A DNA stretch of 64,000 nucleotides from an uncultured Bacteroidales bacterium (lineage in GTDB: Bacteria; Bacteroidota; Bacteroidia; Bacteroidales; F082). A program made the translations under genes and the position numbers. The DNA lies in contig CAMZJA010000003.1 of assembly GCA_947307415.1 (NCBI GenBank), positions 62,001-126,000 on the forward strand. The letters are read 5' to 3'. Positions 1 to 9,130 of the stretch are shown here, one piece after another (position 1 is the stretch's first letter; the number at the start of each line of letters is the position of its first letter). The notes below the pieces were generated by a model. That model was given only the letters and a program-made list of their open reading frames with translations. It had not been told where the DNA came from and searched no databases.

Positions 1-3000
1 AATAAGCATCTGAAGATCCTAATTCCACCATTTTATCCAACACCCACAAATAATCTTCGATAAACCTTCTATTACTCTTAATCATAGAAATATGGTCATA
101 AAAAAGCCTTTTTATCATCCTGTCAGCATGAGGGGTCATTAAACATTTACATAAATCCGGATTGGTTTTTAAAACTTCCACAATCCAAGATATTCCGTCT
201 GGCATAAATGCTTTATTACCAATTGTGGAAAACACTTTGAGTGCGGATGAGATATGATGCTTCCCTTTGCCCAACAATATTTTTTTATAAAACTCTTTTT
301 GGTTTTCCAACACAAACCATCCGTATTCATTAGGAACACTTTTATCATCAAAAAGCAAAAACCGTACATCAAACATTAGTTTATCTATCAAAGGGTGATT
401 TCCACTTTCCGGAATCATTTCATAAAAAACATTCCATAATATCCAGAATTTTTCAATTTGTTTTTTATATACATCTTGGGGTGTTCCTAATACACCATTA
501 TCATGCAATTTTATCACAAAAAAATCCAAAACATATTCTACAAACTCCAACAATTCATTTCTGCCATATTTAACGATTTGTTCTCTGTTTTGAACAGAAT
601 CTATTAACATTTTAAACATAGGAATTGAATGCTTCTCATTAGATTCCAGAAAGCATAAAGCCAAATATCGCTCTATACCCGTTCTCAATTCATAATCTGT
701 TGAATTTACTACATTCTGATAATCATCATCAATCTGTAAATCATTAATAATCACCGGTAATATATTAATAATGAATTTATTAAAATCATGATCATCAAAA
801 TGAATTGGCGTCAAAATAAAAACCCGATATAGCATTAGTTTATCACATTTTTCAAATAGAATTGTTTCTACATCTGTTATTAAATTGTTATTTGACACTA
901 AAGTATGAATATATTTGTTTTCTTCTTGAATATCGTTTGTATTGCGATGATAAAGAGGATGGCTTCCCCTATATACTGATAAATTAATCAATGCAAACCA
1001 TATCTTTTTTGTTATTTCTGGATAATTATCATAAAACGTCTCTCTGAAATATATACAAATTTTTTCCTGTTCAAAGAAGGCAAATGGTGCAATTATTGAA
1101 TGTATCATGAGCTCTACTATCTTTGTCGCTTCTTTTTCGTTTGCCACATTTTTTATTAACAAATGAAAAGAAGATAGAGCAATATCTTGTTCGGTTATAT
1201 TATAACTTATGTTTATATTTAATCCATAACTATATTTTGTTTTTATAATATTTCGAACTGTATTAAATATTGTATCTATACACCATTTTTTTTGTTTTCG
1301 TAAAAGCCTATTTGAAAAATCTCGTAAACCTATACATGCAAGCGTTACTGGCCTATCAACGTAGAATCTATCGGATAGTATATTTGTTTTATCATTTCCT
1401 TCAATATAATATTCATAACATTTTTGCCATTCTTCAAAACTAATCATATTAATTCCATCCCATGCATCCCTTAATTCTTTGGCATACATTGATGATTGTT
1501 GATGCTGAAGATATTCGTCTTGATTTGATTCTATAAAATCACTAACTTCTTTATTATATTTAGGAACAATAGGATAACCTCCAAGTTTTGGATCGTAGTC
1601 ACCAATTTTATGATTTCTGGCATCCAGTTCCAACAAAGTCTTCTTCCAAACAATATCACTATTATTAAGACTCTTTCCTTTTAAACGATCGAACAACTTG
1701 AACAAATCTCTATTCAATGTTCTAATATTAAATTGATAGTCCAGAACAAAATCTAATAATCCTCTCTGATAATTTTTTCTATGTGGGAGCTGATTTGACT
1801 CAAATCGTTCTTTCTGAGCAAACGAAATTTTATTATCCATTGGAGCCATAGAAGAATACTCGTGTAATGCTCTATCCAAGTCCCAATCATAAAACTCTTT
1901 TGTACCCAAAAGTGGTAACATTGCAGTTCCGACTTCTTTTGGATACGCCATGGTAACACTTGACAAAACAGCTAAAGGAGCAACATTATTGCTATTTTTG
2001 ATTACATAATCAAACACATACTTCAAGACATTTCGACTTTCTTCACTCTTTATCCCAGCTATTTCCATCAAAAACTTTTCAAGACTCATAAGTAAAGATT
2101 CCAACAAATGACTTGTAACGCTAAAACCTCTAAATGCCGTCCATAATTCAACACAAGCATATTTTGATACCACTGTTTCATCATCAATGACAACATCTAC
2201 TTTCGTGAAACCATGTTTATACCGAGTATTTGAAGCATTTATATAGAAATCAACTGCATAATTAACAAATTCAACAATGAATGCCAAGCCTTCTTTGGGA
2301 TATTGTTTTAATAAATTATAAAAAGGTGTCTTATAAATCCCAGCTGGGAAAAACTCATGATTAATATTTATACCCCAACATTCATCACCAGATAATTGAT
2401 GGGGTGGTACAAAAATCCGATTATTATTATTTTTTTCATCCTCAGGAATATACTTCCATTCTTCCCATGCCACTTCAATAATAAGATCTGGTAATTCTTT
2501 TATTAAATGCAAATTACCAATTCCAGAAAGAACCATCTCTTTTACCTTATCGTAAAATGACATTAACTGCCACGACTCTTTTTTATTTTCATAACACCTT
2601 TTGATCAAAGATCTTATTTCTTCTTGTGAAATAGACGCTAAATCAAACAGTATCATGATAAGCACATTCAACTGTTCATTGCCACGCAAAACAAACAAGC
2701 CATTTTCAATCTCTCCGATGTAAAACAACACAATAGACTTTGCTGCTTTTTGTTCTTCGACATCAACTGTTTTGTATTTCAACACCAATTTGGAATACCA
2801 ATCAGTAATGAAAGTGATTATTGGCAATTTAATAGTGTCTAATTGTTGAAAATGATTACTGATAAAAAGCAATGTACGTTTCCAACCATCGCCAATTGGC
2901 ACTAAAAATCTATTGTTATTTACAGAAAAAGACTCTTTACAGCATGTTTTGATAACATTCAAACATTTATTAAAAAACGTGCAATCGTTTAACAATAGTT

Positions 3001-5008
3001 CATTTTCAAAAGCTTCAAAGAAATATGTACAATTATCCGATCTGAAAACGGCGGTCAACATCTCATCAGCCCAATAGTTGCCAATTGAGTCATCAGCATA
3101 TGACATCCTTATTAATTCGATTAAACGATCGTTATTTTCATTCAAATAGTCCTCAACCCATAGACGAAAGGCCCGTCTTATTGCTGGCTCTGTACCCAAA
3201 CTGTTTAAAAAGTCTTTTGGATTTTGGCAATCATCGAATTTCTCTGATACATATCTGATTAACGCCCAGTCTTCCAAAATGTCGTGTGTTGGAGAATACT
3301 TTCTATTGTCCTTCTCTTGAAAAATTACTTCATCTTTTTCCAAACAAACCAGTGCTTCAGCATCAATATTATCATCCGGTTTTGTAAAAAGCTTCATTTC
3401 TTTAGCTCTTTTTACAGCAATACTCATAAACGCTTTTTCTCGTTTAATAGGCATTCCATTTTTGGTGTTTTGGGAATCAGCAACCAGTTTGTTCCACAAC
3501 AATTCCTTAAAACCGACAACAGATAAACTTGACAAGTCATTTTTTGTCTGGTCAATGGTTCGCAATGCAAAATCCAAATATTTTGGACACAAGAGCAGTT
3601 CCTTTATTCTTTCATTTTTTGCTAAAATGTTCAGATTGGCATATCTATCGGATACCATCTTAAATTCATTATCACCAATTGGTGGAATTTCGATTGTTTG
3701 TTGAGTTTCATAATTAATATCAAACTTTAATGAAAGTAGTTCAAATGCATATTTACGAGAAGTCAAGACAACTTTCACATCTGGATGTGTTTTTATCAAA
3801 GCTAAAAACTCTCTAAATGCACATTCTGGATCCGATTCCAACAGTTTTTCACAAGCATCTATAAAAACAATTTTTTCAGGAATTAGTGAAACACACGAGA
3901 AGATGTCTTCAATAGATTCATTTATTCCTACACTTGAAAACACATTAGCAAGGGTTTGTGCATTAAACTGATCAGCCCTAAAAACAAAAATGCTGGCATT
4001 TGAATAGTCTTTTTTCAGCAAATCTTTAATGACTGCCGTTTTTCCCATACCTGGTTTACCAACAACAAAGGTAAATTGAGAATTCTTGATTGTATTCGAT
4101 AATCTCTCTAACAATTCCGTTCGTTGAAAATGAATTTCATCATCTCCATATCCAACTGAAGATTTTATAGGTCGAAGTATTGCATTGCTATCTTTCTGTA
4201 ATTTAATAATAGCGTTACTATATGGCAGAATTTTTGTTATATCAAATTGCTTGTAAAAATCTTGGTCTTTAACGCTTTCTAATGTTATACTTCCACCATT
4301 AAGATTGGTATCAGACACATAATAATATAGACTACTCCAGATTTTTTCCTCATCCAATACTGATTCTTTGTTTTTGCATAGTTTTATAAGATTGAGGAAA
4401 TTTGTTTTAGAGACACTGCCTTCATTCAAAAAATCATATTCTAAAACATCAACACATTTAACAAATTTCCACAAAACCTCATCGGCCAATTCAGTATTAT
4501 TATTTGCTTCCTTAAGAATAGCTCGAAACACATCTAATTGTTCGCGTTTTGCCTTTATGCGGTTTACTTCTGAAAGAAAATCGGATGCACATGAATGTGT
4601 ATTTGCCCAATTAAAAAGTGTTTTCAAATGATTTCTATCATTTTTTGTCAAACCTCCGCAAACAACAATCAGTTTGTCTTTCCTCTTATTAAACGAAGTG
4701 TTATTAAAATCTTTCCAAAAAGCAGTCAACACTTCTCTCCATAATGCCGATTTTAAAGTAAATGCTATTTCATGTTTGATTTGAATCAGCAAACGATACT
4801 CATCATTTACAGATTTAGCAACAATCATCAAATCATCGGTCTCAAATCCTTGGTTCGTGACTTGTAATGCAATTTCTGCTATTGTACTTGATGGCACACA
4901 AGGAACATCGCCACCTACCAACATAGTTACAAGGAATGCGGTTTGTACATTTTGTTCAAAATTAGTACCGCCACCACCCTTTTGAAAAGCACTACCTTTT
5001 TCTGACAT
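1..5008 (-). CDS. Giant nuclease-STAND NTPase, Avs-like (partial, C-terminus beyond window)
   Basis: One reading frame is open without a stop from an ATG at 5006-5008 down to base 2, giving at least 1,669 residues; the end is outside the window. Near the N-terminus there is a PD-(D/E)XK-like signature: GFETDD (E56, D58, D59) followed by QIKH (Q76, K78), as in Cap4/DUF4297-type nuclease domains. A Walker A motif GKPGMGKT lies at 317-324, a Walker B-like FID at 382-384 and TSRK at 416-419, followed by a THDILEDWAL motif near 574-583 like the winged-helix part of STAND ATPases. The remaining ~1,080 residues have no recognised motif and look helical, which would fit a target-sensing region. The gene starts 6 bp after the hsdS stop, so it is very likely co-transcribed with the type I genes. 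The stretch is visibly more AT-rich than the housekeeping genes of the window, suggesting transfer. The NTPase call is firm; the nuclease and antiviral role are inferred from Avs/STAND families. Confidence 0.8.
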   Translation of the reverse strand, partial: MSEKGSAFQKGGGGTNFEQNVQTAFLVTMLVGGDVPCVPSSTIAEIALQVTNQGFETDDLMIVAKSVNDEYRLLIQIKHEIAFTLKSALWREVLTAFWKDFNNTSFNKRKDKLIVVCGGLTKNDRNHLKTLFNWANTHSCASDFLSEVNRIKAKREQLDVFRAILKEANNNTELADEVLWKFVKCVDVLEYDFLNEGSVSKTNFLNLIKLCKNKESVLDEEKIWSSLYYYVSDTNLNGGSITLESVKDQDFYKQFDITKILPYSNAIIKLQKDSNAILRPIKSSVGYGDDEIHFQRTELLERLSNTIKNSQFTFVVGKPGMGKTAVIKDLLKKDYSNASIFVFRADQFNAQTLANVFSSVGINESIEDIFSCVSLIPEKIVFIDACEKLLESDPECAFREFLALIKTHPDVKVVLTSRKYAFELLSLKFDINYETQQTIEIPPIGDNEFKMVSDRYANLNILAKNERIKELLLCPKYLDFALRTIDQTKNDLSSLSVVGFKELLWNKLVADSQNTKNGMPIKREKAFMSIAVKRAKEMKLFTKPDDNIDAEALVCLEKDEVIFQEKDNRKYSPTHDILEDWALIRYVSEKFDDCQNPKDFLNSLGTEPAIRRAFRLWVEDYLNENNDRLIELIRMSYADDSIGNYWADEMLTAVFRSDNCTYFFEAFENELLLNDCTFFNKCLNVIKTCCKESFSVNNNRFLVPIGDGWKRTLLFISNHFQQLDTIKLPIITFITDWYSKLVLKYKTVDVEEQKAAKSIVLFYIGEIENGLFVLRGNEQLNVLIMILFDLASISQEEIRSLIKRCYENKKESWQLMSFYDKVKEMVLSGIGNLHLIKELPDLIIEVAWEEWKYIPEDEKNNNNRIFVPPHQLSGDECWGININHEFFPAGIYKTPFYNLLKQYPKEGLAFIVEFVNYAVDFYINASNTRYKHGFTKVDVVIDDETVVSKYACVELWTAFRGFSVTSHLLESLLMSLEKFLMEIAGIKSEESRNVLKYVFDYVIKNSNNVAPLAVLSSVTMAYPKEVGTAMLPLLGTKEFYDWDLDRALHEYSSMAPMDNKISFAQKERFESNQLPHRKNYQRGLLDFVLDYQFNIRTLNRDLFKLFDRLKGKSLNNSDIVWKKTLLELDARNHKIGDYDPKLGGYPIVPKYNKEVSDFIESNQDEYLQHQQSSMYAKELRDAWDGINMISFEEWQKCYEYYIEGNDKTNILSDRFYVDRPVTLACIGLRDFSNRLLRKQKKWCIDTIFNTVRNIIKTKYSYGLNINISYNITEQDIALSSFHLLIKNVANEKEATKIVELMIHSIIAPFAFFEQEKICIYFRETFYDNYPEITKKIWFALINLSVYRGSHPLYHRNTNDIQEENKYIHTLVSNNNLITDVETILFEKCDKLMLYRVFILTPIHFDDHDFNKFIINILPVIINDLQIDDDYQNVVNSTDYELRTGIERYLALCFLESNEKHSIPMFKMLIDSVQNREQIVKYGRNELLEFVEYVLDFFVIKLHDNGVLGTPQDVYKKQIEKFWILWNVFYEMIPESGNHPLIDKLMFDVRFLLFDDKSVPNEYGWFVLENQKEFYKKILLGKGKHHISSALKVFSTIGNKAFMPDGISWIVEVLKTNPDLCKCLMTPHADRMIKRLFYDHISMIKSNRRFIEDYLWVLDKMVELGSSDAY

Positions 5009-5014
5009 ATTTTT

Positions 5015-6193
5015 CTATACCATTAACTCCCCTCCCATCAACCTCGGCAGCAACCCGTCACGAGTCTGAATCAGGGTTTGGATTTGTAATTGATTATTTC
5101 TTTGTTTGTAGAATAAGGGTTCTACTTTTTTGTTGTAGTTTCTTATAGTTTCCACATCCACCATGGGACATGCGAAAGTAAATATAGATCTGGAATCTAT
5201 TCTCTGATGGCTTCCGCTTGTGCCTCCTACGCCTGATGCTATTTCTTCGTAATTATCCTTAAACGTTAGCCAACCATACATAAAGTATAAATATTCGGAA
5301 TTGTTTAGCTTAACTATCTGAAATTCAGTAGAACAAATAGCATTATCAGGCACATCATCAAGCATTAGCCAAACTCGTTTGTCCTTATGCGGGTTAAGTT
5401 TGGAAAACAATATGCATTTCTGCGGAATCACATATTTATTGCTTTGAATGTTTTCCCCAGCTTCAATTGTAGGCTTTTTCCCGTCATCATAAGCAGGAAT
5501 ACTATAATGCTGAAAAATAGTATTTGGATATTTCTGTGGATTTATGGAAACCTTAATATGTTTACTTATATCTGCCACTTTCCCTTCCTCCCACTCCTCC
5601 TTCCTCTCCACCACAAACCACTGCCTGAACAGCGTTTCAGCCATCGCTTCGAGGGTGGCGTTCTCGCGGCGCAAAAGGTTTATCTTGTCGTCCAAAGAGG
5701 TGAGGATGGAAACTATTTTGTCCTGTTCTTGTCTTTCAGGTAAAACAACAGGCATTAATGCATAGGTTTGTGCATTGATATTACCTCTTGTCGCTCCATT
5801 ATCAACAGTCTGAATCCAATCGTAGTATGCTTGAGAATGGGTATAAAATTTCAATATTTTGGGGTTAACCTTTGATGGGTCAATGCTGTATTTTATCAAG
5901 AATCCTGCATATACAAGTTCGCCGTCCCTTTCGTCATAAAAATAACTACGCCCAACACTTGCCCCCGTTCTTGCAAAAACGATGTCATTTTTATGCAATA
6001 AATACTTCGGCGCATTTTTATCATCAACGGATTTTAATCCGTTTTTGTTCAATGTGCCATCATCATTAATATCCGTTATTCGCAAATAGGTATATTTCTC
6101 GACATCATAATCAACAGCAGGCGCAGCTATTCCATAACTGCCCTTACCATCAACAGTCAAATCTCCCAACTTATATTCTTTCCACTCGCTCAT
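5015..6193 (-). CDS. hsdS: Type I restriction-modification specificity subunit HsdS
   Basis: This 392-residue protein should choose the DNA target of the type I methyltransferase. It starts with the classical HsdS opening MSEWKEYKLGDL, carries a first target-recognition domain to about residue 150, then a central conserved helix region (LPERQEQDKIVSIL ... LFRQWFV, ~152-200), a second recognition domain, and a closing helix with LLPRLMGGEL. That two-half plan and the length are normal for the family. Its start overlaps the end of the small membrane gene by 23 bp, and the large NTPase gene follows 6 bp after its stop. No second hsdS fragment, inverted repeat or recombinase is present, so there is no sign of specificity switching in this window. 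Confidence 0.95.
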   Translation of the reverse strand: MSEWKEYKLGDLTVDGKGSYGIAAPAVDYDVEKYTYLRITDINDDGTLNKNGLKSVDDKNAPKYLLHKNDIVFARTGASVGRSYFYDERDGELVYAGFLIKYSIDPSKVNPKILKFYTHSQAYYDWIQTVDNGATRGNINAQTYALMPVVLPERQEQDKIVSILTSLDDKINLLRRENATLEAMAETLFRQWFVVERKEEWEEGKVADISKHIKVSINPQKYPNTIFQHYSIPAYDDGKKPTIEAGENIQSNKYVIPQKCILFSKLNPHKDKRVWLMLDDVPDNAICSTEFQIVKLNNSEYLYFMYGWLTFKDNYEEIASGVGGTSGSHQRIDSRSIFTFACPMVDVETIRNYNKKVEPLFYKQRNNQLQIQTLIQTRDGLLPRLMGGELMV

Positions 6194-6461
6194 CTTTCAA
6201 TTGTTCTTTTAATTGTTCAATTTCAGCCTTAAGCATTTCTCTCTGAATCATAGCATCATTAGTTGCCATATGCATCATCAGCCATTCCGAAGATTTCAAT
6301 TGCGCTTCTTTGCTTGCAATCTGATTTAAAATATTTCTTTTCTCGCTCTCTTTTGCATTTTTATAGGAACGCTTTGCAACCATATATGTAGCAATGGCAA
6401 CAATAAGAGTCGCAATGGATATTATGATTATTATGTATTCTTTCCAGTCACTCATAATCAA
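6171..6461 (-). CDS. Small membrane-anchored coiled-coil protein
   Basis: A 96-residue protein with one hydrophobic segment (about residues 9-29: YIIIIISIATLIVAIATYMV) followed by a charged helical stretch to the end that looks like a coiled coil. Its ATG overlaps the rhuM stop by 4 bp and its last codons overlap the hsdS start by 23 bp, so it is translated as part of the operon. No family is recognised. The start MIMSDWKEY closely matches the first residues of the downstream HsdS (MSEWKEY), and the matching DNA forms a direct repeat around the gene. It may be a membrane partner of the defence locus or only a by-product of the insertion; the second ATG (6453-6455) could be the true start. Confidence 0.65.
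   Translation of the reverse strand: MIMSDWKEYIIIIISIATLIVAIATYMVAKRSYKNAKESEKRNILNQIASKEAQLKSSEWLMMHMATNDAMIQREMLKAEIEQLKEQLKDERVERI
6172..6455 (-). repeat. Imperfect direct repeat of the hsdS 5' end bracketing the small gene
   Basis: The hsdS start (6193 down to 6172) reads ATGAGCGAGTGGAAAGAATA; the copy at 6455 down to 6434, at the start of the small membrane gene, reads ATGAGTGACTGGAAAGAATA. About 19 of 22 bases agree. The two copies lie 262 bp apart and mark the two ends of the small gene. Confidence 0.75.
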
Positions 6462-7474
6462 TCTTTTTTTCTGTTTTTTATCTCGTCTTCCAGTTGCTTC
6501 AGTTCTTCGGCTTCCTCTGCATCGGCTTCTTGTGCCGCAAAAGCCTTGCGTCGTTGGTCAAACTCAGCATAAACAGCTTCCACTTTATCTTCCATCTGCT
6601 TTGTAGAAACTTTACCAGCTCCCTTCAGTACAGCTTTGTTTTGGAATCCCAAAAGCGAATCAACATTTCCTCGCCAATAATTAAGTGTCAAATCCTGTCT
6701 TTCCTTCACACGCAGTTCGGCTGAGTCGAGAAACAGCACTGTAAGACGGTTTAACGTATCAATTTCATCTGAAGTAAGATAATTCTTGGCAATATAAATA
6801 TCCTGCTTGCGCACCACATTGCCCTTCCACGATGTAAGCGCCATATTAGGCAAGGAGGCATCAGCACGGCTCACTATGATTTCGGCAGCAGTCTTGTTGG
6901 TTACTGCATATAACAATTTGTTCTGCGTCTCAGCAAAAAACATTTGTGTCGCCTTGTCGGTTTTATCATAATCGCTGCTTAGCATCATAAGGTCGCGAAT
7001 TTTCTGATAAAATCTTTTTTCACTTGCGCGAATATCGCGTATGCGTTCGAGAAGCTCGTCAAAATAATCGGGACGCCCATCGGGATTTTTCAACCGCTCA
7101 TCGTCAATCACATAGCCTTTTACAATAAATTCCTTAAGATTCTTGTTCGCCCAAATACGGAATTGCGTGCCACGCTGACTACGTACACGAAATCCAATGG
7201 CAAGAATCATTTCTAACGAATAAAACTTGGTGCTGTATTTTTTGCCATCTGCGGCAGTTATTAAGTAATCCTTAATAACTGAATCAACACTTAACTCCTT
7301 TTCTTTCAATATATTAGCTATATGAATATTGATATTTGGCACAGAGGTGTCAAAAAGTTCAGCCAATTGTTTTTGGTTCATCCAAACAGAACCATCTTTA
7401 GCGTATAATGTAACACTGACTTTGCCATCGTCAGTATTATAAATTATGATTCCATTCTTTTCCATAATATTCAT
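6458..7474 (-). CDS. RhuM family protein
   Basis: A 338-residue protein that matches the virulence RhuM family by its overall pattern: an N-terminal part with ...DGSVWMNQKQLAELF... resembling a DNA-binding helix-turn-helix, GFRVRSQRGTQFRIWANKNL in the middle, and a Lys/Glu-rich C-terminal helix. The molecular function of the family is not established; members are often found inside type I restriction loci, as here. The ATG overlaps the hsdM stop by 4 bp, so expression is coupled to hsdM. A second Met at residue 4 is a possible alternative start. Confidence 0.88.
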   Translation of the reverse strand: MNIMEKNGIIIYNTDDGKVSVTLYAKDGSVWMNQKQLAELFDTSVPNINIHIANILKEKELSVDSVIKDYLITAADGKKYSTKFYSLEMILAIGFRVRSQRGTQFRIWANKNLKEFIVKGYVIDDERLKNPDGRPDYFDELLERIRDIRASEKRFYQKIRDLMMLSSDYDKTDKATQMFFAETQNKLLYAVTNKTAAEIIVSRADASLPNMALTSWKGNVVRKQDIYIAKNYLTSDEIDTLNRLTVLFLDSAELRVKERQDLTLNYWRGNVDSLLGFQNKAVLKGAGKVSTKQMEDKVEAVYAEFDQRRKAFAAQEADAEEAEELKQLEDEIKNRKKD

Positions 7475-8994
7475 CCATTAATATTAATTTTTCCCAAATT
7501 CTCCAAAATCAATTTGTTTAATCTCTCTTCTTCCTTCAGCTGCTCCTCAAACTTGGCTTTCAAGGCAGTGAAACGCTCAGCGAAATTGAAATCATCCTCC
7601 TCTTCGGGCAAACCTACATAACGGCCAGGCGTAAGCACATAGTCAAGTTCAGCCACACGACTAACTGGCACTGACGCGCAGAAACCGGCAATATCCTGAT
7701 AGTCAGTGGATTCATCACGCCATAAATGATAAGTATTGGCAATCTCTTGAATGTCCTCCTCCGAAAGCTCTCGTGTGCGGCGGTTGATAAGATGGCCTTT
7801 GTTGCGCGCATCAATGAAAAGGATTTCTCCGGCTCGTTTTGTGCGGTTACGTGTCACAAACCACAGGCAAGCGGGAATTTGCGTGTTCAAAAACAGTTTG
7901 GCAGGCAAATTAACTATGCAGGCAATCATTCCTTTGTCAATCAACGCCTTGCGGATGTCTCCCTCGCCAGCTGTTTTCGATGTCAGAGAACCTTTCGCCA
8001 GCACAAAACCTGCCTGTCCAGATGGTGCTAAATGGTAGATAAAATGCTGTATCCAAGCAAAGTTGGCATTGCCCGCAGGCGGCACTCCATACTGCCAACG
8101 TGCATCGTTGCGGAGTTGGTCGCCACTCCAGTCGCTGTCGTTAAACGGCGGATTTGCCATCACAAAATCAGCCTTCACATCACGGTGCGCATCGTTGAGG
8201 AAAGAACCTTCAGTGTTCCATTTTACCTGAGAAGCATCAATACCACGGATGGCAAGGTTCATCTTACAAAGCCGCCATGTGGTCTGGTTGCTTTCCTGTC
8301 CATAGATGGAGATGTTCTCAATCCGTCCCTGATGTTCTTTCACAAACTTCTCGCTCTGCACAAACATACCGCCTGAACCGCAACAAGGATCGAGCACACG
8401 ACCTTTATATGGCTCTAACATATTGACCAATAATTCCACGACACTGCGCGGCGTGTAGAATTGTCCTCCCTTCTTGCCTTCCGCCAAGGCGAACTCACCA
8501 AGGAAATACTCGAACACATGGCCTAACAAATCTGCACTTTTGGTGCTGGTATTTTGCAAAGTGGAGTTTCCTATCAGGTCAATCAACTCACCCAAACTCG
8601 TCGGGTCAAGTTCCGATCTGGAAAATACCTTTGGTAAAATGCCTTTTAGTGTTTTATTCTCTCGCTCGATGACATCCATTGCATCATCAATGTACTTTCC
8701 AATAAGTGGATTCTTGGCAACCGAAACCAGATACGACCAACGGGCATTGGCTGGCACATAGAACACGTTTTCTGCCATATATTCCTCACGGTCTTCAGGG
8801 TCGGCTCCATCAGCTTGCTGCTTCACCAACTCATTATACAAACTTTCAAATGAGATGGATATGTATCTCAAAAAGATGAGTCCCAGCACAACATCTTTAT
8901 ATTTAGCAGCATCAATATTCTTACGTAATTTGTCGGCAGCCTTCCAAAGTTGCTTTTCCAAAGGTTCTTCCTGTATTTCCTTTACTTTTGCCAT
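7471..8994 (-). CDS. hsdM: Type I restriction-modification DNA methyltransferase HsdM
   Basis: A 507-residue N6-adenine methyltransferase subunit. It has the HsdM N-terminal helical domain (LEKQLWKAADKLRKNID near residue 12), the AdoMet-binding motif DPCCGSGGMF at 202-211 and the catalytic NPPF at 281-284. With HsdS it would form the M2S modification enzyme. It is the first gene of the minus-strand operon and has its own Bacteroidota-type promoter just upstream. No hsdR is found upstream; it could lie downstream beyond base 1, or the nuclease role could be carried out by another protein. Confidence 0.97.
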   Translation of the reverse strand: MAKVKEIQEEPLEKQLWKAADKLRKNIDAAKYKDVVLGLIFLRYISISFESLYNELVKQQADGADPEDREEYMAENVFYVPANARWSYLVSVAKNPLIGKYIDDAMDVIERENKTLKGILPKVFSRSELDPTSLGELIDLIGNSTLQNTSTKSADLLGHVFEYFLGEFALAEGKKGGQFYTPRSVVELLVNMLEPYKGRVLDPCCGSGGMFVQSEKFVKEHQGRIENISIYGQESNQTTWRLCKMNLAIRGIDASQVKWNTEGSFLNDAHRDVKADFVMANPPFNDSDWSGDQLRNDARWQYGVPPAGNANFAWIQHFIYHLAPSGQAGFVLAKGSLTSKTAGEGDIRKALIDKGMIACIVNLPAKLFLNTQIPACLWFVTRNRTKRAGEILFIDARNKGHLINRRTRELSEEDIQEIANTYHLWRDESTDYQDIAGFCASVPVSRVAELDYVLTPGRYVGLPEEEDDFNFAERFTALKAKFEEQLKEEERLNKLILENLGKINING

Positions 8995-9014
8995 TTTAAA
9001 AATCTTTTATGATG

Positions 9015-9022
9015 CAAATATA
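9015..9022 (-). promoter_or_regulatory. Putative -7 box of the hsdM operon
   Basis: On the minus strand the sequence reads TATATTTG, a perfect match to the Bacteroidota -7 consensus TAnnTTTG, about 20 bp before the hsdM ATG. No clear -33 TTG is seen. Confidence 0.55.
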
Positions 9023-9069
9023 ATAATTTTTCCTAAGTTTAACACCTTCTTAAATAATTAATTAAAAAT

Positions 9070-9090
9070 GCCGCGGGCGGCGCCCGCGGC
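9070..9090 (-). terminator. GC-rich hairpin terminator after the EF-hand gene
   Basis: Perfect 9-bp arms GCCGCGGGC and GCCCGCGGC with a 3-base loop stand in AT-rich DNA. Read on the minus strand the hairpin is followed by CATTTTTAATTAATT, so it fits intrinsic termination of the gene at 9131-11293 before the hsdM promoter. Confidence 0.65.
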
Positions 9091-9130
9091 AGTTCACTTT
9101 AAACTATAAACTTTCAACTTTAAACTCCAA

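Noticed and set aside
3284..3704. Short plus-strand frames within the first 5 kb
   Set aside because: They lie opposite the continuous nuclease-STAND frame, have no family features and AT-rich low-complexity composition.
1..5008. Pseudogene or frameshift in the large NTPase
   Set aside because: The reading frame is the same at the start codon, P-loop, winged-helix motif and at the window edge, with no stop in between.
5015..6193. Phase-variable hsdS (shufflon)
   Set aside because: Only one complete hsdS, no partner fragment, no inverted repeats in the recognition domains and no recombinase nearby.
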